Positions 1 through 10,044 of a DNA stretch of 22,137 nt are shown in pieces. Positions within the stretch are counted from its first letter, which is position 1; every line of letters begins with the position of its first letter. Where the stretch lies: contig WELB01000058.1 in NCBI GenBank assembly GCA_009602725.1, forward strand, positions 690,465 through 712,601. The letters are read 5' to 3'. The DNA is from Spirogloea muscicola. Taxonomy: Eukaryota; Streptophyta; Zygnematophyceae; Spirogloeales; Spirogloeaceae. Both the position numbers and the translations under genes were made by a program. Under the pieces are notes generated by a model that saw nothing but the letters and a program-made list of their open reading frames with translations, ran no database searches and was not told where the DNA came from.

Positions 1-58
1 CGGCGCGGGTGCCCGGAGCCCGCTCCCGGCTGCGGATGCGCGGCGCCGGGCCGCCGCC
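1..58 (+). promoter_or_regulatory. GC-rich 5' leader and start context of gene A
   Basis: This very GC-rich stretch leads directly into an ATG at 59 within GCCGCCATGG, a near-ideal eukaryotic start context. I see no TATA box. The promoter itself probably lies left of the window. Calling it a 5' leader is an inference from the strong start context and the conserved exon that follows. Confidence 0.5.
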
Positions 59-385
59 ATGGAGCTTGCCGGCGACCGGCACTCGGGCCGCGGCTTCTCG
101 CTGTCGCCCGCCGTCTCGCCGCCCCACAGCCACTCCAGCGCCGACGAGGTGGCCGTGTTCCCCTTGAACGCCAACGCCGACTCCCCGAGGCCTGCTCGGG
201 AGCTCGGCGAGGACCCCGAGGACTCCTGCGGCTTCTCGCGCGGCCCGCTCCACGAGACGACGACGGTGGAGGCCTTCTCCAGACGGCCCTCTGGCCGATG
301 CCCCGCCGGGTGGAACGACGAACAACGCTGCCGGGACCTCTTCTCCTTCGCCGCCTTCCGCGACCTCTGCGACTCCTGCGAGCTG
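59..385 (+). CDS. Gene A exon 1 (N-terminus)
   Basis: The exon has 109 codons from an ATG in strong context to a GTCAGTGG donor at 386. The first 75 or so residues are low-complexity (Ser, Pro, His, Arg, Glu) and probably disordered. The end is conserved with gene B: both read AGW, then R-DLFSFA-x-FRD-x-CDSCEL immediately before the same donor sequence. The CDSC motif could contribute to metal binding, but this is not shown. Base composition is much more GC-rich than the rest of the gene. Confidence 0.8.
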
Positions 386-3300
386 GTCAGTGGGATGATC
401 TCTCAGCTCGCTCCCTTAGCTTGAGATTGATTGCGGTGATGCAGTGATGACACCAATTGGGCCTGCGACTCGAATTGGAGTCTCGCGATGCCGTCGGGGT
501 CACATTTGTACATCTGTGCGCCTCCACAAGGCGTCGACTTCAGGCAGTCTCTGCCTCTCGAGTGGTGTCGCGGCCCACGGGGTGTGTGCTTGGCTACACT
601 TCAGTCCCTGGCATGGGTCAAAAGCATCACCTACAATTCTGACGGTCCGCCGAGCGATGGGCCCCCTTTGGTGATGACAATGTCCGGCGTCTCTTGCGAG
701 TACAGGTGCAACACCACGGTTCCAGTCAGGACGCCAATTGGTCACGATGCACACGGCCGAAAGTCGTGGCTGCGAGGCAACGGTGAGGCGACCAGCTCTA
801 CTTGTGAATTACCGACAGAGAGGAGCAAATTTCCACAGTCAGAGCACGTCCATCGCTGGATAATGCCACCCTTCTAGACCGCTTGCTTTGTGGATGGCGA
901 GTAACGTCCTTTACATCAGCAATTCACCACCAGAGTCCCGATAAGGGACTCTGCAAAGTCTCAATTGTCCAAGGAAACACACCTGCTGCCAATGTCAAGT
1001 GCAGCTGACATGCACAGCACGTTCCAGAAGGGTAGCTGCAGCTGCTTGTTGGTCCTTTAGCGGGTTGTCGTTGACCAGGTTTGCAGCATGGTCTGAGCTT
1101 TCACGGCCTGCTGAAGAGATGGACAAAGTTGGGACAGGGCGCAGCAACTGCAGGGCCTGCCAAGAGAACCCCTTTCGCTCATGTCTTCACAGCAGATTAC
1201 CATAGCCATCAGCTAAGAGATGATGCTGCTTACAGTTGGAAGGAACCATTCATCTGTTCTGCTGCCCTGCTTACCCTCAACCAAGGTGGTTATGGGTTCA
1301 GCGGTGTGAGCATGGAGGAAGCGAAGAGCGTCCTTTGCTGCGCAGAAGCGCCGTGGGGCGAGTGCTCGTACTCAATGGAGGTCCTGGCCCACGCTGCCCA
1401 GGTATCGTCAGGCCATTCTGTGTTGACTTGAGCTAGAAACAGGACATGCTACTAGTGTCATCACATGGCTTGATGAAGCACTTCATTTTCCATGTACAGA
1501 TCAGTGGTACTTGCACTGGCTTAGGTTGGTTGCAAGCTGTGGGCACGTGGTTGCTGCCGCATGCCACCGTCGTATAATCTAGCAAACCCAGGACTGTCTG
1601 GTGTCCATGCATGCACTGGCCTTTTTGGACTAATTGAGCTATTGTGCGCTGGCCTCCACAGGAGGAAGACTGGTCCCTTAGCAAGCACTTGTCAACGTGC
1701 TTTCATGTTGCAAAGGATGCAGACAGCCCTTGTGTCAGCCATGCCAGTGATCATTACTGCTCTTGTCGCTATGGCTGCTTGCGACAATACCTGAGTAGTC
1801 AGTTCCTGAGAGCAGTAAGCCTCACACATGACTCGGTCCTTCCTTTCTCCAGTGCCATGCATCGCCTCTGTGACTAGTCTAAAGGGATCCTAGACAGTAT
1901 ACTGTTGCCCAGCCTGCTGATGCTGGGCCCTCCTGTACCAAGCACAGTGTAAGTTTGTGTATCACCCCATTGTTTACAGCCCCCTTTGCTCCATTGACAA
2001 TCTCATGTGGACCTGTGGACCCGTTCTCAAAGTCATGTAACAATCTGCAGCATTTGTTTGCTTGGCTATTTGAGGTGCCAGGTCATAGGTGCAGACATCA
2101 TCATTGTCATTGGGAATACTGACTGTCTCACTCGTTGTGGGCCAATCTTGTGACGGGATCAAACAGTTGGAGCAAGATAAGGTCTCCCAAACCTTTGATC
2201 GAGATGGAGGACCCCAGTGGGCATGTTTCCACAGTGGCCTTGTTACTCGCGGTGCGGAGGAGGCTATTCTTGTCATGCTGAAGGCATTCCCCTTTACTAG
2301 CATACTCCTCACACCATCTACAGACTGTGATCATACATGCTTCCTCAGATCTTGGAGTGAGATGTGTTTGTTGATGGCAACAGGCTTAGTATTGTGAACT
2401 TTCAGCTGCGCTCCTCTGAGGAGTGCAAGTCCTCCTAATACTCCTTGTGTGTGGCCATATCGCGGATACAGCATGATGGGCTTTCTGAACACCCATGGCA
2501 TTGGCATCACTACTTACTTGAACGAGAACTTCCCCACGCTGAACAGCCCTGGAATGCTCCTGGGGCTCACATGCGCATCCCCGAGAAGGTTAAACACAGC
2601 CTCCTGCCTTGCGACATGGCAACTGTCATATCTTCAGTGACAGTATTGCAACAGGAATCTAATAGCTCTTGGGAGAAATTTAACAGACACCATAGCATGT
2701 TGTCATGAATTTTGCTTGACCTTGAGCACTGGATGATAAGATGATGCAAGCAGACCTGCGTCATGTGCGTCTGTGCCCGCTGCAAGTGGGCTGGCTCCTT
2801 ACTCCCAGCAATCTGAGTCATGTTTGCCCTGTCTCCAGGCGTCCTTTTATCAGGCAGCCTCAGATCTTATCTACACGCCCCCACCTAGCAACAGAGGCAT
2901 CCATGTCGACCCTGGGGTAACGACCTCAGCAGGCCGTCTTCATAGAAGGCTCTGGACACCTTGTGATGCTCAGCTGCCAAGTACCATTTTAGCGCGTGAG
3001 GAGAATGTAAACCTATCTGCATGGCCGGTTCTCAGTAGGAAAGCTCTTGGCTGTCTCATTGTTGCAGCTTTTTGAAGACATTCCTGGTGACTTCAAGACT
3101 GTGTGCTCGTCTCCGGAGGTTCGTCCCTTGCAACGTTGTCCTCAGGCTTGCCTTGTGTATGTCGCAGCAAGGATTGGGCTTCATGATAGATCAGTTGTCT
3201 TCGTGGGTTAGAAATGTCTTCACATTGTTGAGCTGCACTCTACCATTGCAAGACTGTGATCACCGTTGCTTGGTCTGGAAGTAGTGAATCATGCTGCCAT

Positions 3301-6300
3301 ATTTCTTATACCTTGATCTTTGACTGCATGGCATTTGTCACCACTGCAGGCTGTCATCTCTGCTCTGGAGAGGGTACCATCCTTGCTTGTGAATAACCCC
3401 CTGACCGCTGTACCTTGTTGGCTAGCATCTCGGCCAGCAGATACCCCAATTGCCTTCTCTCAGGTAGGTGAAGGCCTGTCTCTAAACAATAGTGACTGAA
3501 GGGTCTACATCAAGCAGGGAATTGAAACAGCCAGTTGTTCTTGCTCCTAACGGTATCATAGCCTTAGTGTTCACGTACTTAGACCTGACTAGTCCAATTA
3601 CTTGATGCACGTAACTTCCAGAGCAACATGTGGACTTTTAAAGCGTGCACCATGCCTCATGTACTAGCAACATCTTGGCTGTTATCGTGGTGGTCCTAGT
3701 TGGATTCTCAGACTCGCATGACATTCTGGATACATGCAGTTTATGCTTCCTCTGAAGCTGGAGCCAACATCTGATACTACGCATTTTGCCCTCCTCGTTG
3801 AGGCTGAGAGAACCACAGTCAGGTGCATCATACAGATAGATGATGGCCTCAAGTTTTCTTTCTATTAGATACAGTTCTCACTTGATGATATTCGTTGTGC
3901 TGTAAGATCAATAAGAGAGGCAGTTGCCTGCTCTGAGTCACTCACAAGAGGACGCTGACATTTCCAATTGGTCGTTTTAACAGTGATATGACATATCAAG
4001 GCATGCGTATACTTTCCCTAGAGGAGGCCTACATTGGAGCCCGAGCAGTGATGCCAGTGTTTCAGCCATGGTTAGCACGGCCAGTTTTGAGTACAGGAGC
4101 TACACCATGCACCGGCGGTAGACGGCACGTGCACCCAATTCAACAGAGGAGTTGCAGCAGCCGCTCGCCTGATCGCAAGGCAGCGTATGCGGAGCAGGCT
4201 TGTGAAAGAGACACTCAACGGCCTTGTACATACAAGGAGCAAGAACAGATTCTGGAGGACTCTCTTGCGCACCTCGGCATATCTTCCCCGCCTGATGAGG
4301 CGCCCTCCTTGGTGCTAAGGTCGAGTGACAGAGAGGCGCAGGTACTGGCTAGTGACAGTCACAGGGCCGCGATGACACAGGCATTGGTAATAGAGGGTGG
4401 GTGTGAGCCATCAGTTGACCAATCTCGAAGTAGCGGATGTCACGGCAATGAGGACCGACACGATACTTCTGCAGTACTTGGTATAGGCCTCGATCCTAGC
4501 TTCGAGGGCAAGAGGTCTGATGCAGGTCCTGTCCACTCCCCACCAAGCTTATGGAGCTCATCGCCACCCAGCACCCGCTTCCTATCATCCCATTCCTCCA
4601 GCAATGGGTCACTGCAAAACTCGTGGTGTAACCCCCCCCACTCTTCCTCAGGGGCAGCTTTGGACGCTTCTCTTCGCCACCACCCTTTCTTCTCGAGCAA
4701 GCAGCTGCCCTGCTCCTCCTCCTGCTACCATGGGGATGGGCCGCCTCTCAAGGCCTGTGGATTGGTCCACTCGTCGTCCGTCAAGTGCTCCTGCAGAGCA
4801 AGTCAAGGCGCGCTGATGGGCACCCTGGCAAGCGGTCGTCCAACCGTCAGGCCAGCTCCTTCTAAGGGTGACAAGCACCATAAGGGCAGGCAAGATCATG
4901 CACACTATACTAAGCTGAGGCCTGCCCCCCTTGGCCATGTGCGGTCTCAGCTGCTCAATGACCTTGATATACATCGTCAGGTGAGGCTCGTAAGCTTTGT
5001 GGCAACATCTGCTTTTGCCCTTATCTGCATTGCTTGTCATACAAGAAGACCTTGGTAAAAGGGTCTCCTCCAAGATGCAGTGCTGTCCGTAAAGTCTTGC
5101 TAGGGTTGATTAGGTCCATGATATCATTTGTAATCGGCCATCGTGTGACGTGGAAGTACAACCATGCCAGGAAGAGCCGATCAAGGGATTGATCGAGGCA
5201 AGACCATGCTTGTGCGTGCTCACTCATGATACTCAGATGTTTGCCTCGTGACAGCTTGCTCATTCGAATGAGCTGGATCACTATGAGGACGATGGTGAGC
5301 AAATTGTGGAGTGCAGTATATTGCATCAAGCCTTACTGCAGGCCTCTTGTGCAACATTGATTCCACCTGCTGCATCGAATTAGGATTCTGCATCACAGAT
5401 TGATACAGAACTAGTGCCAATAAAGTACAAGCTGAAGCACGAACTCATTTTCACCACAAACTGGCAGTAACTTTAGCGTCCTGAACATAAGCGAGAGATT
5501 CTTGGCTCAGCTGGCTGACCAGACTGGAGCATTGTTTTGCAGGCTTGAACCATTACCCCAGCTCGGACAGGCCTTCGCTGAGGGAGCTTGAGTCAATGTA
5601 CTTCTTAAGAAGCCCTTCCACAGGACCCCGAGGTGGTGAAGTAGGGCAATTCTCTGCAGAATCTGAAGAGTGGCAAGAGGAGTCTCCTCCATATGGGACA
5701 GTACCCATTTCTAGCAGCTCCTATCACCCTTCAAGTGTGCACAATTACGTATGGGACACACAAGGAGCAGAGCATTGGCCATTCGATAGCCCAGGCGTCA
5801 ATTGTCTCCCAGCTGAGGTGGGCAGCGACTCAAAGAAACGTGATGAGTATATTGAGTTTACACCTGCAGACGATGCCTGTCCCAAGATTAATATCTCTCA
5901 GCTACCCCCAAGGTGTGTGTAACACATTCTACCCACTGATGCAACTCGTGTGAAACCTATGCTCTGCTTTTCAGTAATAGTGTATCATTTTGGTGTACAC
6001 AATCGTATGCACCACATCTGTGCTACAATATTCACGATCTGCCTTCTCTTTACATCTATCATTTCAAGAGTCAGATGCAAATACTGTAATCTCACACATC
6101 AGGAACCCACAACTTTGAGCACCGAGTTTGTAAGACTGAATCTTTTTCAGACTCTGAAAGCAGTCATCTGCTTCCATCTGCTGCTGCTACAGATTTGTTG
6201 CTGACTTCTTGGCAGGCGACACTCACTGTGGGGAGTTGTGAGTCTTCTCATCCTGCTGACAAGCATTGCCCTATTTTTAATGTTCCTGTACTGGTGTGTG

Positions 6301-7400
6301 GAGTTTGCCTTTACAGCAGTATGGGCCTTGTCCTTTGTCTTCGCCAATACAAATTAGTATTGCCTCGGCACTTACATATCATGGTCTCTGTGATTCTCGC
6401 GCTTGAGCAGAGTGGCAGAGCAGCATGCAGAGCATTGCTTTGGGAGATATGGCCTTGTGGCTAGAACGTTGGCGAGGGAGAATAAGAACCATCCGGGCAA
6501 GTGGTTCTGCATAGTCGAGTTCTCATATTGGATAGATGACATCATCAGGAAGCGCCTCGTGGCGGGAGAACAGATTAGGTTCCAGAATTACTATGGTGAG
6601 CACCTGACAGACAAGCACGGTTCCAAGACCAAAGGTCCTGTGCAAGCACTTGTAATGCATGACAGCATCACCTTGATTATAGCAAGGATAAGTCATCCTC
6701 AAGGGAATAAGTATGCCTGTACCTGATCTTCAACACTTACTTCCATGCAGCCGGCGAAGATGTGTGCATTCGACGACACAGAGACAAGCAGAGCAAGGCA
6801 GCAAGGGGGCAAGCAGCAGTTGCAGGAGGCTCGGAAAGCCTGCACTGCAGGCCTGACTGGAAGTACACAGGCACTGACACGAGAGCCGGGAAGCCGCTGT
6901 ATAAGGGCCCTTGCACAGTCTGCGGCAAGGAGTCCACTGTGCCTTTCAAGCCAGTCATCAACGGGCAGCCGCCAAGGTGCCGCAACTGCTTACCCCCCGT
7001 CTCTTCCCCTGGACTTCAATCGGAAACCTCCGCTACAGCCTCCATCATTCAGGGCCTTCTGGCTGCCGGCTCACTCTTTCATACGTACCAACTCAGTATC
7101 CAACATACCAGGTGGACGCGACCATGCTGCACTACCATCAAGAGCCAGACCACTAATTGCTCAGATTGCTCATCGGGTCAGGAGCCCAACAACTCTCCTT
7201 GGCATGGGCTGTGCTTGTTAATTCCTTTTCCTGTTGAGGACGCTGGCCGGAGTAGCTTCCTCGCTGGCATTTGCTGCAAGCACTATCAGGTGGAAGTACA
7301 GGCCACGTGCTGCCCTGAGGGCTGGGGCTTCGTCGTAGGCTTACGGCCACCCGCATGTGATGCGCTTTTACTGAGAGGCCTCCTTGTGGCGGATTTGTAG
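59..7400 (+). CDS. Gene A: large multi-exon gene for an uncharacterised protein with a C-terminal zinc ribbon
   Basis: The gene was reconstructed by matching it to gene B on the opposite strand. Supported exons are 59-385, 1302-1401, 1662-1814, 2167-2283, 2472-2588, 2839-2916, 3068-3118, 3350-3463, 3740-3822, 3984-4980, 5255-5294, 5543-5912, 6193-6237, 6411-6595 and 6751-7400. All junctions after 1302 keep the reading phase and use AG acceptors and GT donors, except a GC donor at 2284. Exon 59-385 ends in phase 0 but 1302-1401 starts in phase 2, so at least one exon between them is missing from this model. The product is roughly 1,050 residues: a Cys/Trp/His-containing N-terminal half, a Ser/Pro/His-rich linker, a conserved C-terminal block and a zinc ribbon. 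There is no clear signal peptide or membrane segment. The function is unknown. The last exon is frameshifted relative to gene B, so the C-terminus may be extended or damaged. Confidence 0.8.
386..1301 (+). other. Gene A first intron region with an unresolved exon
   Basis: The flanking exons are in incompatible phases (0, then 2), so an exon of length 3n+2 should lie here. I could not find a segment shared with the equivalent interval of gene B (21061-21992). Open frames around 999-1205 contain a short Ala-rich hydrophobic run that loosely resembles one in gene B at about 21280-21400. That is too weak to call. Confidence 0.4.
1302..3822 (+). CDS. Gene A exons of the conserved N-terminal half
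   Basis: Nine exons (1302-1401, 1662-1814, 2167-2283, 2472-2588, 2839-2916, 3068-3118, 3350-3463, 3740-3822, plus the unresolved one upstream) encode the best-conserved folded part. Landmarks are EEDWSL, a Cys-rich stretch ending CRYGCLRQYLSS, WACFHSGL, PWHWH and EQPWNA, DLIYTPPP, SLLVNNPLTAVPCWLAS and FALLVEAE. Introns are 155-435 bp. Spaced Cys and His residues in the 1662-1814 exon (CFH, SPCVS, HYCSCRYGC) could form a zinc site. WACF followed by G-x-EEAI, and a later YYQ-type segment before TP-x-P, faintly recall the SARA/endofin DUF3480 region. That is only a hypothesis. Confidence 0.8.
2284..2285 (+). other. GC splice donor of gene A intron after exon 2167-2283
   Basis: The coding match to gene B ends after CTGAAG and the next bases are GCATTC, with no usable GT nearby. 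Gene B has GCAAGT at the same codon boundary (20071-20072). Both exons are exactly 117 bp and phase 0, so a GC-AG intron is the simplest reading. Confidence 0.6.
3984..4980 (+). CDS. Gene A large linker exon
   Basis: This single 997 bp exon starts after an AG acceptor (phase 2) and ends at CAG before a GTGAGG donor. Its start is conserved with gene B (YQGMRILSLEEAYIGAR here, YRGGRVVLLEDAYNGAR there), followed by VMPV-x-QPWLAR. The next roughly 270 residues are rich in Ser, Pro, His and Cys and look disordered, with short conserved islands (a SSGAAL-x-ASLR-x-HPFFS segment, and CRASQ). The end is conserved again as the LLNDLDI type. The open frame runs on to 5058, but that tail is read into the intron. 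Disordered Ser-rich linkers of this kind are often phosphorylated, which is an inference. Confidence 0.82.
5255..6595 (+). CDS. Gene A conserved C-terminal block (four exons)
   Basis: Exon 5255-5294 (40 bp) encodes LAHSNELDHYEDD. Exon 5543-5912 starts with a variable Ser-rich part and ends with the strongly conserved YIEFTPADDACPKINISQLP. Exon 6193-6237 (45 bp) encodes FVADFLAGDTHCGE. Exon 6411-6595 (185 bp) encodes AEQHAEHCFGRYGL, then NHPGKWFCIVEFSYW and GEQIRFQNYY. All four have a partner in gene B with the same phases; three are identical in length and the variable one differs by nine bases. The mix of Trp, Phe and acidic residues suggests a folded domain of about 100 residues joined to the final zinc ribbon. 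I do not recognise it. Confidence 0.82.
6751..7400 (+). CDS. Gene A terminal exon with four-cysteine zinc ribbon; frameshifted tail
   Basis: The exon follows a CATGCAG acceptor and begins AGEDVCIRRHRDKQSKAARG. It contains RPDWKYTGTDTRAGKPLYKG and then a C-x2-C-x18-C-x2-C ribbon whose centre reads VPFKP. The VPF-x-P element between paired cysteines resembles the small zinc ribbons often seen in nucleic-acid-binding and uncharacterised proteins. Up to about 7065 it tracks gene B closely. A one-base deletion in 7066-7080 then shifts the frame. The ancestral ending (YPTYQVD, then HQEPDH and a stop at 7154-7156) survives in another frame, while the current frame continues to 7400. The true product is either extended by about 100 unrelated residues or the base is an assembly error. 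Confidence 0.7.
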
Positions 7401-8640
7401 AGCACTGGAGATAGTTTGTGGATGGTCGCCTCGGCCAGCCACCAGCATTGACGGCGGCGGATGCTTGCGATGGCAGGCCCCTGAGGGTCGTCCTTCCCTG
7501 TATCATTACACGGAGGGCTCTGGACAGCCAGGGCACTGTGCTTTCTTGTTCACCGTTGGCCTACTGTTTGCTTTGCCTTCACTGCAGCTGCTCTATCTGG
7601 AGTAGCTGTCCTCATCTTTGCTGCAATTCAGTCCGTCCTGGCTGACAGCCAGCAGCCATGGTTGAGCCTTCGCCAGGTGGTTCATGTGCTCAGTGCAACA
7701 TAGAGCACTGCCACCATCTGTGTTGCTTGCTTCTTGATAGATAGCTGTATTTTAGCCATTGCCCACCGTAGGTTGCATGCACAGCAATTTTAGATGCAAT
7801 GCATACATAGTTTTTTCTTTCACCTAAATTTTGAACCTATGTTGGCCAAGGGCTTGGCCAGCTATATCACACTGTTTTCATTATTTCAAGCACTTCTGAG
7901 CACTGAGTCATCATTAGTTCAGTGGCAATGTGTTGCCTGAAGAAGCAGCTATGTCAAAGAGGCGATGGCGATTGCAGCCGCCTAGATGGGGTGGGCTTCC
8001 TCGCCATTGTTGGAAGGTCTGGTGCTGGTGCTGCTGCTCGCTAGTGCTAGAACTGGTGCTGGTGGTGGTGCACCTCCCCTTCCCGTAATGACCATAACCC
8101 ATCTCATGTCTGGAGATTGTGCATCCCTTCTTGCTTATTGCCACTCGTGTGGGCCCGCAGGCTGATTATAAGTCATCCACATATGCAGCTCATAGCTCAG
8201 TGGCATGAGCTCGTCACCGTCTTCCACAGATATGTTGAAACATGTCGGAACCGGATATGCTACAAGAGATCTGTTCCACTGTCTTTTCTTAATCTTCGCA
8301 CCTAAAATATCAGAGATATTCCCTGCAGCACGTCGCCTGCAACAAAAGGAGCAACAAAGGCACAGAAGAAGCAGCTCTTCCATATGGGGGCGAGGGTTGG
8401 GAAATGCCACACCACAAAATCAACACGAACAAGGGCCTAAGGAGCCTGAAACGTGGGTGCCTGCTCAGTCGGCAACCGCAAGTCGGAGGAACTAGCAGCA
8501 GGAAAGAAAGGAACAGCTCTTCTAATGCAAGACAATGGTTGTGAGAGGCTATAGCAAATGAAACTGACAAGGTCTGAAAGGGCTGGAGGCGCCAAAAATC
8601 ACGAGATTTCGCTGCGTAACTTCTGCCAATGGACGCTCAA
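7401..8640. other. Intergenic DNA downstream of gene A
   Basis: I see no exon match, no RNA gene and no recognisable protein. The stretch presumably starts with the gene A 3' UTR. It contains a short imperfect trinucleotide tract (8020-8072). The open frames here are short, low-complexity and unsupported. Confidence 0.5.
8020..8072. repeat. Imperfect GGTGCT microsatellite
   Basis: Repeated GGTGCT, GCT and GGT units are interrupted by CGCTAGTGCTAGAA. This is simple-sequence DNA in the intergenic region. The His/Gln/Ser/Thr-rich frame it creates on the minus strand is not evidence of a gene. Confidence 0.7.
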
Positions 8641-8644
8641 TGGA

Positions 8645-8872
8645 CGGTCTTCTAGACAACATATGCAGATCCGAGTGAATAGAGGGGGCGGGAAAGCGTC
8701 GCCCTGGCGAGACCCGGAGGCGGCAGCCAAGGCGCAGCCTGCCCGCAAGTGGACGGCAAATGCCAAAGAAGGCTTCAGGGAGATGGCAGTGCGCATCTTG
8801 CACAGCCGAGCAAGCGACCAGACGCCATTGAAGCCGGGCTCGGTTTGCTCCCCTTGGCGACGCGCACAGCAC
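8645..8872 (-). mobile_element. Decayed LINE 3'-end fragment (divergent copy)
   Basis: On the minus strand the reading MRTAISLKPSLAFAVHLRAG, then ALAAASGSRQG, matches the LINE tail found intact at 9197-9635 (MRVAISLQRSMA, HLRAGRALAAASGSGQG). A frameshift then moves to a second frame that reads SDLHMLSRR, in place of SDLRLLSRGY plus stop. The normal stop is lost. This copy is more diverged than the others and is non-functional. Confidence 0.65.
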
Positions 8873-8993
8873 AAGCCGCTGGAATAAGTCACTCGCGGAT
8901 ACTGAGCTTCCATATGCATCGTCTCGTATCTTATTACTTGTGTAGTTTTTATGTTCGGCACCTTTTTTGGCGTTGGATGTTGTCCACTCCTTA

Positions 8994-9196
8994 GGCTGGC
9001 TTGGCTAGCCCCTCTGCTCTAAGAGAATGGCGCGCCCTGAGAGAAGAGGGGCTGCTCTAAGAAGAAAGGGCTTGCCCATTGAGGATATGGGCTGGAACAG
9101 CCAGCCCAAAACAGGAATAAACAAAGTACCAGAAGGGGGCTAGGCGAAGCACTAAGGAAGACAAGCACAAAATGAAACAAAGCAGCTACGAATCAC
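8994..9196 (-). repeat. LINE 3' UTR with stem-loops (minus-strand copy)
   Basis: Read on the minus strand this follows directly from the stop at 9197. It matches the 3' UTRs of the plus-strand copies: GTG-x-TTCGTA after the stop, a pyrimidine-rich run, then a stem-loop. The loop is nearly perfect here: GGGCTGGAACAGCCAGCCC at 9089-9107. A second, looser GGCTGGC...GCTAGCC hairpin lies at about 8994-9010. In non-LTR elements a 3' UTR hairpin is commonly the site recognised by the reverse transcriptase. That role is inferred. Confidence 0.65.
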
Positions 9197-9635
9197 TCAG
9201 TAACCCCTGCTAAGCAGTCGCAGGTCAGAGATGCTAGGCTGCTGGAAGTGGGTCCCCTGGCCAGAGCCAGAGGCAGCAGCAAGAGCGCGGCCGGCACGCA
9301 GGTGCAGCGTGCAGGCCATTGACCGCTGCAGCGAGATGGCCACGCGCATGCGGTACACCTGCGCGAGCGACCCGGCTGCAGGGAAGTCCACCGGCTCCCC
9401 GTGGAAGCGGCGGGCGATGGCGTGGCGGGCGAGCTGGTTGAGGAGTTCTAGCCACCGAGCACCCAACGCCCCATGGATGTCGATAGCCAGCGGGAAGAAC
9501 ACGTCTTCCGGCGGATGGTCAGCATGCTTCAGCTCCTTTGCCCGAGCTGCTCTAAGGGCGCGCCATTCTCTCGGTCGAGGCAGTCCGCCCCCATAAAGTT
9601 CGACTGCAAGCGCGACAAATTCATTGCCAGCAGGT
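9197..9635 (-). mobile_element. 5'-truncated LINE, best-preserved ORF2 C-terminus
   Basis: The minus-strand frame is open for about 140 codons, starting upstream of the first in-frame Met. It contains LYGGGLPRPREWRALRAARA, KHADHPPEDVFFPLAIDIHG, a LELLNQLARHA segment, and the tail LAQVYRMRVAISLQRSMA followed by RALAAASGSGQG and SDLRLLSRGY with a TGA stop. The pattern FFPLA-x-D-x-HGALG-x-x-x-LELL-x-x-LA is characteristic of the extreme C-terminus of reverse-transcriptase polyproteins of non-LTR retrotransposons, the part after the RT domain. The RT core itself is absent, as expected for a 5'-truncated insertion. Its left end at about 9635 abuts the start of an oppositely oriented copy. Confidence 0.75.
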
Positions 9636-9640
9636 TATCC

Positions 9641-9960
9641 GCTGGCGCAAGTGTATCGAATGCGCCTGGCCGTCTCGCTGCAGAGGTCCATGGCCCGGGC
9701 GCTGCACCTTCGTGCCGGCAGAGCCCTCGCTGCTGCCTCTGGCTCTGGCCAGGGGACCCACTTCCAGGAGCCCAGCATCTCTGATCTGCGGCTGCTTAGC
9801 AGGGGTTACTGAGTGTCTCGTAGCAGCTTTGTTTCTGTTACTTAGCGCTTCCCCTGGCCCCCTTCTCGTACTCTGTTCATTCTTTTTCGGGCTGGTTGTT
9901 CCAGCCCCTATTCTCAATGGGCGAGCACTTTCTTCTTATCCGCGTCAGATTGCTCCTTGG
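9641..9960 (+). mobile_element. 5'-truncated LINE 3' end, plus-strand copy 1
   Basis: The copy starts at LAQVYRMRLAVSLQRSMARA and runs through HLRAGRALAAASGSGQG to SDLRLLSRGY and TGA at 9810-9812. A 3' UTR follows, with a GGGCTGG/CCAGCCC stem-loop at 9889-9907 and then CTATTCTCAATGGGCGAGC. It is head-to-head with the minus copy at 9197-9635. Only about 56 codons of the element's protein remain. Confidence 0.72.
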
Positions 9961-10044
9961 CGCCTACCGCTTGGCGGACCCGCCTTCTCCGCCAATTGGT
10001 GGGGACTCCTGTAGCAGTCGGTGGTGACAACGTCTGCTACGGTC

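Noticed and set aside
4981-5058. Open-frame extension of the gene A linker exon
   Set aside because: It follows the conserved CAG/GTGAGG donor and has no counterpart in gene B, so it is intronic.
6900-7000. FYVE finger at the C-terminus (which would fit a SARA-like protein)
   Set aside because: The ribbon has four cysteines in a VPFKP context and lacks the basic R-x-HHCR-type motif and the eight-cysteine pattern of FYVE domains.
1302-7400. Assignment to ATG13 or another HORMA autophagy protein because of the Ser-rich linker and acidic tail
   Set aside because: None of the ATG13 HORMA landmarks are visible. Ser-rich linkers are too common to carry an assignment.
8135-8570. Overlapping minus-strand open frames between gene A and the LINE array
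   Set aside because: Several frames are open at once, with low-complexity Leu/Ser-rich content and no homology visible. This looks like chance.
9712-10014. Plus-strand frame overlapping LINE copy 1 in another phase
   Set aside because: The conserved tail is read in a different frame. This one only passes through the UTR and hairpin.
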